From Oxalobacter sp. OttesenSCG-928-P03 (GTDB taxonomy: Bacteria; Pseudomonadota; Gammaproteobacteria; Burkholderiales; Burkholderiaceae_D): a stretch of 64,000 bases of DNA. The stretch spans positions 1-64,000 of the forward strand of contig JAJDFZ010000003.1 in NCBI GenBank assembly GCA_030269625.1. The letters run 5' to 3'. Every line of letters begins with the position of its first letter. Position 1 is the first letter of the stretch. Position numbers and translations under genes: made by a program. Shown piece by piece: positions 34,275 to 45,126 of the stretch. The notes below the pieces were generated by a model, which had not been told where the DNA came from, did no database searches, and saw nothing but the letters and a program-made list of their open reading frames with translations.

Positions 34275-35324
34275 TTACTGTGGTTGCATCAATTCGTGGA
34301 GCTGCATGGTTGAGTTGGGCGCCGCCCTGAAGTCTTCATCCGGCTCATCATCGTCCCGTGTAACCGTCGTTGCCGCTCTTCTTGGTTCGGCCTGCCTGGC
34401 CGGTTCCGGCGTATAAGTTCGAACAGGTTCAGCCCCGGTTGTCGCAGAAGTGGTTTCTGTTGTCCGGGGTGAAACAGGTTCGCTTTCCTGGCGATCCGTC
34501 TCGACCGGAGCCGCGCGATACTCGTCTGTTTGCACCGGTTGTGCTTCGGTTGTGGATGGTGCTGTTTCCCGGGGTTCGGAACGATAGGTTTCCACCGGGG
34601 TTGTTTCGGTGGTATCTGTTACCGGTTCGCCGCGATAGCCTTCATGCGACTCGGGGTCTGTCTCAGGCGTTTCGGTTGTTGCCGGTGTGGCGTCAGGGGC
34701 CAACGTTGTTGTGGTATCGGTTGAAACCGGAACAACAGCATCCTGTTCAGCGGCGGCTTTTTCGTCGCTGTCTTTTACTTTCTTCTTGGGCGCCGGTCCG
34801 GCGATGGCCTCAAGGTATTGTGTTTCATCCGGCAGCGGATCATTGACAATGCGTGTGACACGATTGTCTTCGAAATAGAGGATGACGCGATTGTTGGTGA
34901 TTTTGCCGCTCGGCTTTTGCAGGCGGAAAATATAGTCCCAGCGTGCGGCATGGAAAATGTCGGTCAGAAGCGGGGTTCCCAAGGCAAAACGAACCTGTTC
35001 CTTGGTCATGCCAGGCTGTACTTTTTCCAGCATTTCCTGCGAGACAAAATTGCCCTGCTGGATATCGATCCGGTATGGGGTAATGATATTGAGCAGCTTC
35101 TGCACGCCGGTGGCTTCGGCAGAATCCAGTGCCGGATTCCGGGCCAGTTCGCTGAAAGAGGTTTGTCCTGCGCTGTCAGATGAGATGGGGACGCCTTTGC
35201 CCGCATTTTCCTGAACCGGCTCGCCGAGGAAGGTTTTTTTCGCCGTGACACCGCAACCGGTAAGCAGAAAGGCCGCCACAAGCAGGGCTGACAGGGGCCA
35301 TTTTGAAGACAATGTTGTGTGCAT
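34275..35324 (-). CDS. bamE: Outer membrane assembly lipoprotein BamE with N-terminal linker and long repetitive C-terminal extension
   Basis: Lipobox LLTGCG; BamE core ITPYRIDIQQGNFVSQEMLEKVQPGMTKEQVRFALGTPLLTDIFHAARWDYIF; divergent from fur. Confidence 0.9.
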   Translation of the reverse strand: MHTTLSSKWPLSALLVAAFLLTGCGVTAKKTFLGEPVQENAGKGVPISSDSAGQTSFSELARNPALDSAEATGVQKLLNIITPYRIDIQQGNFVSQEMLEKVQPGMTKEQVRFALGTPLLTDIFHAARWDYIFRLQKPSGKITNNRVILYFEDNRVTRIVNDPLPDETQYLEAIAGPAPKKKVKDSDEKAAAEQDAVVPVSTDTTTTLAPDATPATTETPETDPESHEGYRGEPVTDTTETTPVETYRSEPRETAPSTTEAQPVQTDEYRAAPVETDRQESEPVSPRTTETTSATTGAEPVRTYTPEPARQAEPRRAATTVTRDDDEPDEDFRAAPNSTMQLHELMQPQ

Positions 35325-35433
35325 TGTACGATTTAATCCTTGTTGCAATTCATTGAGCTGGACAAACAAACACTATATGATAAAGCAGATGGGAAAAATA
35401 GGAAGGATTTTGTGCTTTTAACCATATTTCATC

Positions 35434-35880
35434 ATGAGCAAAAACATTACTGAAAACAATAATCCGGCTGAACTCAAGGCCAGTGGACTCAAGGCGACTC
35501 AGCCCCGGCTGAAAATTCTGGAGATTTTTCAGCAGAATCCGGTTCGTCATTTGAGTGCGGAAGATATTTACCGCCTGCTGGTAGCGGATAATCTGGAAAT
35601 CGGCCTGGCGACAGTATATCGGGTGCTGACGCAGTTTGAGCAGGCGGGCCTTCTGACGCGCAATCATTTTGAGGCGGGCAAGGCCGTCTATGAGCTTAAT
35701 GAAGGGACGCATCACGATCATATCGTCTGCCTGAAATGCGGCAGGGTTGAGGAATTTCATGATGACAAGATAGAAAAACGTCAGCGTGAAATGGCGCGGG
35801 AACATGGTTTTGAAATGGTGGATCATACGCTGGCACTCTATGGCTACTGCGTTCCTGCATGTAATAAGCCAAAAAGCTAG
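35434..35880 (+). CDS. fur: Ferric uptake regulator
   Basis: [36 protein letters not shown]...[19 protein letters not shown]...[16 protein letters not shown]. Confidence 0.96.
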   Translation: MSKNITENNNPAELKASGLKATQPRLKILEIFQQNPVRHLSAEDIYRLLVADNLEIGLATVYRVLTQFEQAGLLTRNHFEAGKAVYELNEGTHHDHIVCLKCGRVEEFHDDKIEKRQREMAREHGFEMVDHTLALYGYCVPACNKPKS

Positions 35881-35897
35881 CATGACAGGAATAAAGG

Positions 35898-36692
35898 ATG
35901 CGTGATCTTTTGCTTTCCGGAAAAACCTCTTTCAGCGCGCGGGCGCTTTTTGTCGGTAACCGTCTTGACCTGCGTATCATGGAGGAATCCGAGACGCTCG
36001 CATCCAATCCGCTTGCCATCCGTGCGGAAAATGGTATTGCTGTCCTGTACCGTCACGGCGTGGCGGTTTTTTTTGGCGTGGATCCGCTTTATGAGGCTGT
36101 GGTAAGGGAGCGGCTGAAGTCTCTTGTCGGCGAGCCTTACGATGATCCCGAGATGGAGGAAATTACCGTTCGTGTCGACCCGACAGAGCGCGAGGGGATG
36201 CGAGGCAATACCGTATTCATTTCGGAGGTTTCCGTTGAGCGCTTGCAGATTATTGCCGATGTCCTGGCGAAAAGCATTGTGCTGGCAGAGTATGAGGCAA
36301 AAATTGCCCAGAATTTTGATCGGATTGAGCCGCTTGCCAAGAACATGGAGCATTCCGGCCGTATCAGCGGGACAGCCAAGGAGTTATTGCAGAGCATCGG
36401 TGCAATGCTGCTTTCCGAACACCTGATGGTTGGCCGGGTCAACATCCCGGAAAAACCGGAAGTGCTGTGGGAAAATCCGGCGCTTCAGGGGCTGTACAGC
36501 CGCCTGGAGGATGAGTTTGAGATACTGGAGCGGCATGTCGCGATGGAGCGCAAGCTGAACCTGATTTCACGTACGGCGGAAACGCTGCTTGATCTGCTGA
36601 ACAATCGTCATTCCATTCGCCTGGAATGGTACATCATCATTCTTATTGCTGTTGAGATCGTCCTTAGCCTCTATTCCATTTTCCTGAGCTGA
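35898..36692 (+). CDS. RMD1/DUF155 family protein
   Basis: ENGIAVLYRHGVAVFFGVDPLYE; VLAKSIVLAEYEAKIAQNFDRIEPLA; C-terminal RLEWYIIILIAVEIVLSLYSIF TM helix, characteristic of RMD1. Confidence 0.85.
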   Translation: MRDLLLSGKTSFSARALFVGNRLDLRIMEESETLASNPLAIRAENGIAVLYRHGVAVFFGVDPLYEAVVRERLKSLVGEPYDDPEMEEITVRVDPTEREGMRGNTVFISEVSVERLQIIADVLAKSIVLAEYEAKIAQNFDRIEPLAKNMEHSGRISGTAKELLQSIGAMLLSEHLMVGRVNIPEKPEVLWENPALQGLYSRLEDEFEILERHVAMERKLNLISRTAETLLDLLNNRHSIRLEWYIIILIAVEIVLSLYSIFLS

Positions 36693-36719
36693 ACTTGCCG
36701 CCGGAGGATTTTCGGGCGG

Positions 36720-37133
36720 TTACAGCTCAGGTTTGGGCAGCATGGTCTTGATCAGGTCCCGCCAGCTGACAATGCCAACCGGCCTGAACTCATCATCCAC
36801 AACCGGAATACATGAAATCTTGTGCGTGTTAAAGAGTGCCGCCGCATCGCTGATGGAGTCGTCCGGCTTGAGGGTGATGGGTTTGCGGGACATGATCTGG
36901 TGAACCCGTTTGTTAAGCGTGGCCAGATCGCGATAGGTTACAACCATGGTTCCCAGGTTGGGACTGATTGACTTGAGAAGGTCGCGGTCAGATACAACGC
37001 CAAAGAGCTTGCCGTCATCAATCACCAGCAGATGATGAAATTTGGAGTTGTCAAAAATTTCTTTGACCAAAGACAGCTTGTCATCCATTTCAACGGTAAC
37101 GACAGACCTTGTCATGATGTCCCTGATTTTCAT
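36720..37133 (-). CDS. Tandem CBS-domain protein
   Basis: MKIRDIMTRSVVTVEMDDKLSLVKEIFDNSKFHHLLVIDDGKLFGVVSDRDLL...IMSRKPITLKPDDSISDAAALFNTHKISCIPVVDDEFRPVGIVSWRDL. Confidence 0.94.
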   Translation of the reverse strand: MKIRDIMTRSVVTVEMDDKLSLVKEIFDNSKFHHLLVIDDGKLFGVVSDRDLLKSISPNLGTMVVTYRDLATLNKRVHQIMSRKPITLKPDDSISDAAALFNTHKISCIPVVDDEFRPVGIVSWRDLIKTMLPKPEL

Positions 37134-37303
37134 TTCACCTCTCTTTTTTCTAATTGCCCGTCCGATCAGGCAACGTTTGCCTGATGTTTCTTTCTGGATA
37201 GATTTATACCAGAACCTGCTCGTTTTATGTGAAAAATAATCAGAAATCGGGGTGGTTTTTCCCGGTTTTACATAAAACGGCCGCTTTTTACTCTAAAAAT
37301 CAC

Positions 37304-38503
37304 TCAGCGTGATGCATTGAGAAATTTTTCTGCCAGCCTGACCCAGTAGCTCATGCCAAGAGGCAGGATACGGTCATTAAAATCAAAGCTGGGATTGTGC
37401 AGCCGGCATGGGCCGTCGCCATGATTCGCTTCCCGGTGCTCTCCGTCGCCGTTGCCGATGAACACATAGCAGCCGGGTTTTTCTTCCAGCATGAATGAAA
37501 AATCCTCTGCTGTCATGGTGGGCAAGGCGTCGCGGACCACATTTTGTTGTCCGACCAGTGACTCCATGACTTCAATGGCGAAGGCGGTTTCAGATGGATG
37601 ATTGACGAGGGGGGGATAATTTCGCTGGAAATCAAATTCAACATGGCAGTTGAACGCAGCTGCGGTATGTTCGGCAATTTCACGCATCCGGTGCTCGATC
37701 AGGTCCAGTACGGGCGTTGTAAAGGTTCGCACAGTCCCGGCCATCATGGCTTCATCCGGCACGACATTGAAGGCGCTTCCTGTATGGATCTGGGTAATGG
37801 AAAGTGCCGCGGTATCAACGGGCGCCTTGTTGCGGGTGATGATGGTTTGCCATGCCTGGGCGATCTGCACGGCCGTCATGACAGGATCAATCGTGTGGTT
37901 GGGCTGGCCGCCATGTCCCCCGCGTCCGCGGATGGTCAGCGTAAAGGTATTGCTCGATGCCATCATCGGCCCGGTCCGGACGGCAAATTCACCGGCGGCA
38001 TAATCCGGCCAGTTGTGCATCCCGAAAATGGCATCAACCGGACACTGGTCAAAAAGCCCATCTTTGATCATGCGGACAGCACCGCCATAACTTTCTTCTG
38101 CCGGCTGGAAAATCGCGTAAACCGTGCCATCAAATTGGCGTGTTTTTGCCAGGTGAATGGCGGCTCCCAGCAGCATGGCGGCATGCCCGTCATGACCGCA
38201 GGCATGCATTTTCCCCGGGTGGCGTGATGCGTGGCCAAAACGGTTCAGTTCCTGCATGGGCAATGCATCGATATCTGCGCGCAGGCCGATACGGCGTTTG
38301 CCGGTACCGTTTTCGATTTTCCCGATGACGCCGGTTCCGCCCAGGCCGCGTAAAACCGTGATGCCGTTTTTTTCCATTCGGGCCGCAATCAGATCCGCCG
38401 TGCGCTGTTCTTCATAGGCGACTTCCGGGTGGGCGTGAATATCGCGGCGGATATCCTGTATTTCTGACAAAAAGGCAGGCGAAAAATCAATGAGTTGTGT
38501 CAT
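37304..38503 (-). CDS. M20 family amidohydrolase (hippurate hydrolase/aminoacylase-like)
   Basis: RRDIHAHPEVAYEEQRTADLIA; HACGHDGHAAMLLGAA; FGMHNWPDYAAGEFAVRTGPMMAS. Start taken as MTQLIDF at 38503, not the longer ORF. Confidence 0.94.
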   Translation of the reverse strand: MTQLIDFSPAFLSEIQDIRRDIHAHPEVAYEEQRTADLIAARMEKNGITVLRGLGGTGVIGKIENGTGKRRIGLRADIDALPMQELNRFGHASRHPGKMHACGHDGHAAMLLGAAIHLAKTRQFDGTVYAIFQPAEESYGGAVRMIKDGLFDQCPVDAIFGMHNWPDYAAGEFAVRTGPMMASSNTFTLTIRGRGGHGGQPNHTIDPVMTAVQIAQAWQTIITRNKAPVDTAALSITQIHTGSAFNVVPDEAMMAGTVRTFTTPVLDLIEHRMREIAEHTAAAFNCHVEFDFQRNYPPLVNHPSETAFAIEVMESLVGQQNVVRDALPTMTAEDFSFMLEEKPGCYVFIGNGDGEHREANHGDGPCRLHNPSFDFNDRILPLGMSYWVRLAEKFLNASR

Positions 38504-38511
38504 AACGTGGT

Positions 38512-39912
38512 TCAGCTTTCCCCGGCAGGGTCGTCGGGCGATGATGTTGTGCGTTTTTTCTTTGGCGAAGCAGGGTAGGCATATCGCTGTGCCAGCGCAT
38601 GATACAGGGGAACCGGGCTGATAAAGCGCGATACGCCGCTGGCGATCAGGGCCGTTATCATGAGCGAGAGCAGCATGTGATTGCTTCCCGTCATTTCCAT
38701 TGTAATGATAAAGGAAGTCAGGGGGGAGCGTGTGACGCCGGACAAATAAGCCACCATAACCAGGATGATGATGGCGCCATGCGGTGCGATGGCCGGCAGA
38801 ATGGCTGACAGGGTGTCGCCCAGGCCTGCGCCGACAGAAAGGGTGGGCGCAAAAAGGCCGCCAGGAATGCCGCTCAGTGTTGAGAGCAGCGTGGCGAAAA
38901 ATTTGCAGATCCCGTAATACCATACAAAAAGACTGCCATCCGCTTCCAGTGTCATCCTTGTCGGCAGGTAGCTGGTGCCGAAAGTCAGGCCATTGGTCGC
39001 CAGGCCGAGAATGGCCACCAGCAGGCCGCATATGGCGGCAAAGACATAGGGGCTCTGGTAGATAAAGGTTCTCAGGCGCTCAGGAACCAGAAAGGTGAAT
39101 TTCTGTGTCAAGAGGCTGAAAAGGCCGCCTGCCGCACCGCCGACAATACCGCAAAGAAAAATCGCGTATACGTGCTGTGACAGATCCAGTATGACATTGG
39201 TTTTGCCGAAATAGGTATAGTTGCCCTGTATGCCAAGAGAGATCAGGCCGGCAATGATTACGGTCAGCAGGGTTGAGCTGTGGGCATTGAAAGGATATTT
39301 CTTGTTCAGTTCTTCAATGGCAAACATGACGCCGGCAAGCGGCGTATTGAATGCCGCGGCAATACCGGCGGCACCGCCTGCCAGGACAAGGGTGCGGCGA
39401 TGCTCGGCTGTCTTGAATGGGCCATACCCGTAAAAAGCATGGCTGATGGAAGCGCCAATCTGGACGGTTGGCCCTTCACGCCCGATAGATGCACCGACGA
39501 CCAGTCCGCTTAACAGCATGGCGATCTTGCCGAGAAGATTGCGTACGGAAAGCAGGTTGCTTTTCTTGCGGTCATCCGGATCGTCAATGACGGCGATGGT
39601 CTGGGGAATGCCGCTTCCCTGGGTTCCCTGAAAAAAGCGGTTTGTCAGCCAGGCAAAAAGAGCAAAAGCGGCAGGAACCAGAACGAGAAGCCACCAGTGC
39701 AGTTTTTCCTGCAGCCAGAGGTTGGCTTCGTTGGCATAGTCACTGGCGATAGCGACGCCCACACCGGTCAGGCCGATCAGTGCAGAAGCAAGAAGCCAGA
39801 TGACGATGTGTCGCCATGTGTCCCGTGTCCGGTCAATGATGCGGTTCGACGTCTGGTCCTGCTCTTCAGACGGTGTGTTTTCCGTGGGTTCCTCTGGTGC
39901 CGCTGATGACAT
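38512..39912 (-). CDS. ClC-family chloride channel/antiporter (ClcB-like)
   Basis: GSGIPQ, GREGPTVQIGA, GGLFAPTLSVGA selectivity-filter motifs. Confidence 0.94.
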   Translation of the reverse strand: MSSAAPEEPTENTPSEEQDQTSNRIIDRTRDTWRHIVIWLLASALIGLTGVGVAIASDYANEANLWLQEKLHWWLLVLVPAAFALFAWLTNRFFQGTQGSGIPQTIAVIDDPDDRKKSNLLSVRNLLGKIAMLLSGLVVGASIGREGPTVQIGASISHAFYGYGPFKTAEHRRTLVLAGGAAGIAAAFNTPLAGVMFAIEELNKKYPFNAHSSTLLTVIIAGLISLGIQGNYTYFGKTNVILDLSQHVYAIFLCGIVGGAAGGLFSLLTQKFTFLVPERLRTFIYQSPYVFAAICGLLVAILGLATNGLTFGTSYLPTRMTLEADGSLFVWYYGICKFFATLLSTLSGIPGGLFAPTLSVGAGLGDTLSAILPAIAPHGAIIILVMVAYLSGVTRSPLTSFIITMEMTGSNHMLLSLMITALIASGVSRFISPVPLYHALAQRYAYPASPKKKRTTSSPDDPAGES

Positions 39913-39998
39913 GTGCAGAAAAAAGTTAGGTTTTTACCTCAATTCTCAATTATAGGGGATGCGCCGGAAATGACGAAACGGCGCGGGCAGAAGGCATG

Positions 39999-40033
39999 AA
40001 AAAACCCGCAATGCGGATGCACTGCGGGTTTTT
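39999..40033 (-). terminator. Rho-independent terminator downstream of groEL
   Basis: AAAAACCCGCAATGCGGATGCACTGCGGGTTTTT inverted repeat. Confidence 0.85.
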
Positions 40034-40061
40034 GTCAGGATTGCAGCGGTCAGGCGATGGA

Positions 40062-41738
<1,677 letters not shown>

Positions 41739-41767
41739 TTATTTATTAGTTCGGGCGTGGCCGGGAT

Positions 41768-42058
41768 TTATTTCTGAACGATGGCCATGATGTCGGACTC
41801 GTGCATCACGAGCAGTTCCTCGCCGTCAACCTTGACGGTCTGACCGGCATAGCGGCCAAAAAGAACATTGTCACCGACTTTGACATCCATCGGCAGAACC
41901 TTGCCTTCCGGGGTAATCTTGCCGTTGCCGACCGCCAGCACTTCACCCTGGTCCGGCTTTTCTGCGGCGGTTTCGGGAATCACGATGCCCGATGCGGTGG
42001 TTTTTTCCAAGTCCATGCGTTTGACAATGATGCGGTCATGTAAGGGACGAAGTTTCAT
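41768..42058 (-). CDS. groES: Co-chaperonin GroES
   Basis: [44 protein letters not shown]. Confidence 0.98.
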   Translation of the reverse strand: MKLRPLHDRIIVKRMDLEKTTASGIVIPETAAEKPDQGEVLAVGNGKITPEGKVLPMDVKVGDNVLFGRYAGQTVKVDGEELLVMHESDIMAIVQK

Positions 42059-42184
42059 AACAATAATTCCTCTTAATACATTAATAATGGTTAACAAGTT
42101 CCAATGGCAGCGAATCATGGATGGTTGGGCTATCTTTTCAGCCCGGTGTTTCGTTGCGCTGTTATGCAAAGGCAGGAAGGATTA

Positions 42185-42211
42185 TTAGCACTCCCTGCCA
42201 TCGAGTGCTAA
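42185..42211 (-). promoter_or_regulatory. CIRCE element (HrcA operator) upstream of groESL
   Basis: Perfect TTAGCACTC-N9-GAGTGCTAA. Confidence 0.97.
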
Positions 42212-42393
42212 GTATATGGGCGGTTCTTCCGGATTTCAAGAGATGACGCAAAATTGTTTTGCCCTGATGCCCCGGGCAGAGGAGGCTTATGTAGCCTGGA
42301 GCAGGGAAGATGATGCCATCAGCGGCGGAAAAGGACTTTGCTTTTTATTAAGAAAGATCGGCCTGGGGCAGCAGGCGCAGCGTTGAAAGCAGG

Positions 42394-42663
42394 TTATCGC
42401 TTTTTGATATCCGCTATGGGTATGCGCATTTCGCACCCGGAGGGTTGAGCAGGATCAGCGCAGCCATTGCAGGCGGCGCAGCCCGCATTTGCCGATGTGG
42501 CGGTTGTTTTTGCCAGTTTTTCACCCGGCCGGCTCCAGCCCGTGATTTTAGCCAGTGGCATAAAGATACGGCAGGTCAATCTCCCGAAAAGGCGTGGTGC
42601 CATATGTCTGAAAACAATAAGGGCTGCAGCGGCCAGAATGAAAAAGACGATGGTTTCCTGCAT
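42394..42663 (-). CDS. Small membrane protein with Cys-rich C-terminus, FeoB-associated
   Basis: MQETIVFFILAAAALIVFRHMA...AGCAACNGCADPAQPSGCEMRIPIADIKKR; starts 2 nt after the feoB stop. Confidence 0.75.
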   Translation of the reverse strand: MQETIVFFILAAAALIVFRHMAPRLFGRLTCRIFMPLAKITGWSRPGEKLAKTTATSANAGCAACNGCADPAQPSGCEMRIPIADIKKR

Positions 42664-42665
42664 GG

Positions 42666-44507
42666 CTATCCTCCCGTCAAAAAGAGGCTGATGCGATAAG
42701 TGATAAACGATGCCGCATAAGCCAGCGCAAAAAGGTAGAGTGTCATGATGGCGGCATATTTCCACGAATTGGTTTCACGTTTTGTGACAATAATCATGGG
42801 AATGCATTGCGGGGCAAAAACATACCAGGCGAGGAGGGAAAGGGCGGTTGGCAGGCCCCAGCTTGCCGCAATGACAGCGGAAAGCGCTGTTGAGAGTTCA
42901 TCGCCCGTGGCTGAGAGCGCATAAACGGTTCCCAGTGCCGCAACGGATGCTTCGCGGGCAGCCATGCCGGGAATGAGTGCAATGGAGAGCTGCCAGTTAA
43001 AGCCGATGGGTTCAAACAGGTATTGCAGCAGGTGGCCGAGTTGTCCCGCAAGACTGTATCTGATAGCCGGTTCGGTGGCATTATCAGGCGCCCCGGGGAA
43101 GCTGGAAAGAAACCAGAGCAGGACCATCAGGGCGAGAATGATCGTACCGGCCCGCGTGAGGAATATTTTTGCCCGTTCCCACAGGCCAAGCAACAGGTTG
43201 CGAAGGTTGGGCCAATGATAGGCCGGCAATTCCATCATGAGGGGCTGATACTGGTTTTTTCCGACAAAGATTTTGATCAGCCAGGCAATAATCATGGCGG
43301 CAATGATGCCGCTCATGTACAGTCCAAACAGCACCAGGCCCTGCATATTGAACAGGCCGACCTTTGTATTGGGTATGAAAGCGCCAATGACAAGCAGATA
43401 GACAGGAAGTCTGGCCGAGCATGTCATGAGCGGAGCGATCATGATCGTGGCAAGGCGGTTACGCGGATCGTGAATAGTGCGTGTAGCCATGATGCCCGGA
43501 ATGGCGCAGGCAAAGCAGGAAAGCAGCGGGATAAAAGCCCGCCCCGAAAGGCCGACTGTGCGCATGATCCGGTCCAGCAGGAAAGCCGCTCTGGGAAGGT
43601 AGCCGGATTCTTCCAGAACCAGGATAAACAAAAAAAGGATCAGAATCTGCGGCAGAAACACTACCACGCTGCCGACACCGGCAAGAATGCCATCAATCAG
43701 GAGACTTTTGAGAATACCGTCTGACAGGAAACTGCCAAGAAAGTCTCCAATATGTTCTACTCCGCTTTCAATAAGTTCCATGGGGAACGCTGACCAACTG
43801 TAAACCGCCTGGAACATCCCGAAGAGGATCGCCGCCAAAACGAGATAACCGAGAACCGGGTGAAGCACGATCGAGTCAATACGGTTTCCCAGCGTATCGG
43901 TTGCCGGGGGGGTCTTGATGACGGTATTCAGGATGCGATTGATGGTTTCGCGGGCATGCTCTTTTGCGGGGGGATGCGGCACAGCAGGCGGTTGCCCGGA
44001 TAATGCTGCCGCTTGCTGTTCAATGCCGGCAATAAGCTCATGCATGCCTTCAGAGCGAATGGCCACGGTTTCAACGACAGGCATATTCAATTCGGCGGAC
44101 AGCTGTTTGGTATCAATGTCCAGGCCGCGTTTTCTCGCAATGTCCATCATGTTCAAAACGAGAATGGCCGGATAGCCCAGTTGCCTGACTTCGAGTACAA
44201 GCTGGAGGTTGCGCCGCAGATTGTTGGCGTCAGTTACCAGCACGACCATATCAATGGCGGCATCTTCCTTTCGGGTTCCCAGAAGCACTTCCCGGGTGAT
44301 GATTTCATCAGGCGACAGGGTGCTTAAGCTGTAGGTGCCGGGAAGATCAATGATTTTGCAGGGGATGTCCGTCGAGACCAGAAACCCTTCTTTCCGCTCA
44401 ACGGTGACGCCGGCGTAATTGGCAACTTTCTGGCTGGCTCCGGTCAGACGATTGAAAAGCGCAGACTTCCCGCTGTTGGGATTGCCTACCAGCGCGATAG
44501 ATATCAT
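42666..44507 (-). CDS. feoB: Ferrous iron transporter B
   Basis: MISIALVGNPNSGKSALFNRLTGASQKVANYAGVTVERKEG; DLPGTYSLSTLSPDE; SCFACAIPGIMATRTI; ORF track start at 44570 would overlap feoA. Confidence 0.97.
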   Translation of the reverse strand: MISIALVGNPNSGKSALFNRLTGASQKVANYAGVTVERKEGFLVSTDIPCKIIDLPGTYSLSTLSPDEIITREVLLGTRKEDAAIDMVVLVTDANNLRRNLQLVLEVRQLGYPAILVLNMMDIARKRGLDIDTKQLSAELNMPVVETVAIRSEGMHELIAGIEQQAAALSGQPPAVPHPPAKEHARETINRILNTVIKTPPATDTLGNRIDSIVLHPVLGYLVLAAILFGMFQAVYSWSAFPMELIESGVEHIGDFLGSFLSDGILKSLLIDGILAGVGSVVVFLPQILILFLFILVLEESGYLPRAAFLLDRIMRTVGLSGRAFIPLLSCFACAIPGIMATRTIHDPRNRLATIMIAPLMTCSARLPVYLLVIGAFIPNTKVGLFNMQGLVLFGLYMSGIIAAMIIAWLIKIFVGKNQYQPLMMELPAYHWPNLRNLLLGLWERAKIFLTRAGTIILALMVLLWFLSSFPGAPDNATEPAIRYSLAGQLGHLLQYLFEPIGFNWQLSIALIPGMAAREASVAALGTVYALSATGDELSTALSAVIAASWGLPTALSLLAWYVFAPQCIPMIIVTKRETNSWKYAAIMTLYLFALAYAASFITYRISLFLTGG

Positions 44508-44541
44508 TCGCGGTTTATCAGTCCTGGAGGTGTCGCCGGAT

Positions 44542-44832
44542 TCAGGTGCCTGGGGTATCCTGGGTGACATAAATCATGGATGCCTCAAGGCGTCTCAAGG
44601 CAAATGTAGCGTTGCCGACACGTACAGCCATCGGGTCGCGTCCGGGAAAGGATTCGGCAACAATCGAAATTTTTTCTCCCTGAAAAAACCCCAGTTCCAT
44701 GAGGCGGGAACGGACAAATTCCGGTCGATTGGCGTCGGCGTCAGCCAATCCCATAATCGTGGCCGAGTCGCCTTTTCTCAGTTGGGCCAGATTACAGATT
44801 TTTTGCAGTTGGGCGTCAGGTTTAAGGGTCAT
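44542..44832 (-). CDS. feoA: Ferrous iron transport protein A
   Basis: NLAQLRKGDSATIMGL...RSRLMELGFFQGEKISIVAESFPGRDPMAVRVGNATFALRRLEASMIYV. Confidence 0.92.
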   Translation of the reverse strand: MTLKPDAQLQKICNLAQLRKGDSATIMGLADADANRPEFVRSRLMELGFFQGEKISIVAESFPGRDPMAVRVGNATFALRRLEASMIYVTQDTPGT

Positions 44833-44913
44833 GTTTCAGTATCCTGCTTTTTGTGGCTGTCCAAAACAGATTGTCATGTGAAAAATACGGGCAGCCAATA
44901 CAATTACTGTAAA

Positions 44914-44962
44914 TGGTAATGATTCTTAATAAAAAAAGCAATGAAAATGAAAACGATTCTTG
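44914..44962 (-). promoter_or_regulatory. Candidate Fur-box region upstream of feoA
   Basis: TGGTAATGATTCTTA (44914-44928) and TGAAAACGATTCTTG (44948-44962) are partial matches to the Fur 7-1-7 consensus TGATAATNATTATCA. Confidence 0.5.
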
Positions 44963-45126
44963 TTTGAATGTGTTTCTTTTTGTAAAGGCTGTACAAAAGG
45001 CCCGAAAGAATCCGAAACAAACGGGCAATTTTAAGGTAGAGGCAGTAAAATACTCACTTTGCTGAAAAGTGGCTGGAGGCGGCTGTCGGGTTTGCCGCAG
45101 CCTGTTTTTATTCTTTCAGGTAAATC

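Noticed and set aside
38504-39031. N-terminal extension of the M20 amidohydrolase ORF (575 aa version)
   Set aside because: Overlaps the ClC gene out of frame; M20 homology begins at MTQLIDF (38503).
42243-42386. 47-aa + strand ORF (MTQNCFALMPRAEEAYVAWSREDDAISGGKGLCFLLRKIGLGQQAQR) upstream of groES on the opposite strand
   Set aside because: Weak ribosome-binding site, no recognisable features; cannot support it without conservation data.
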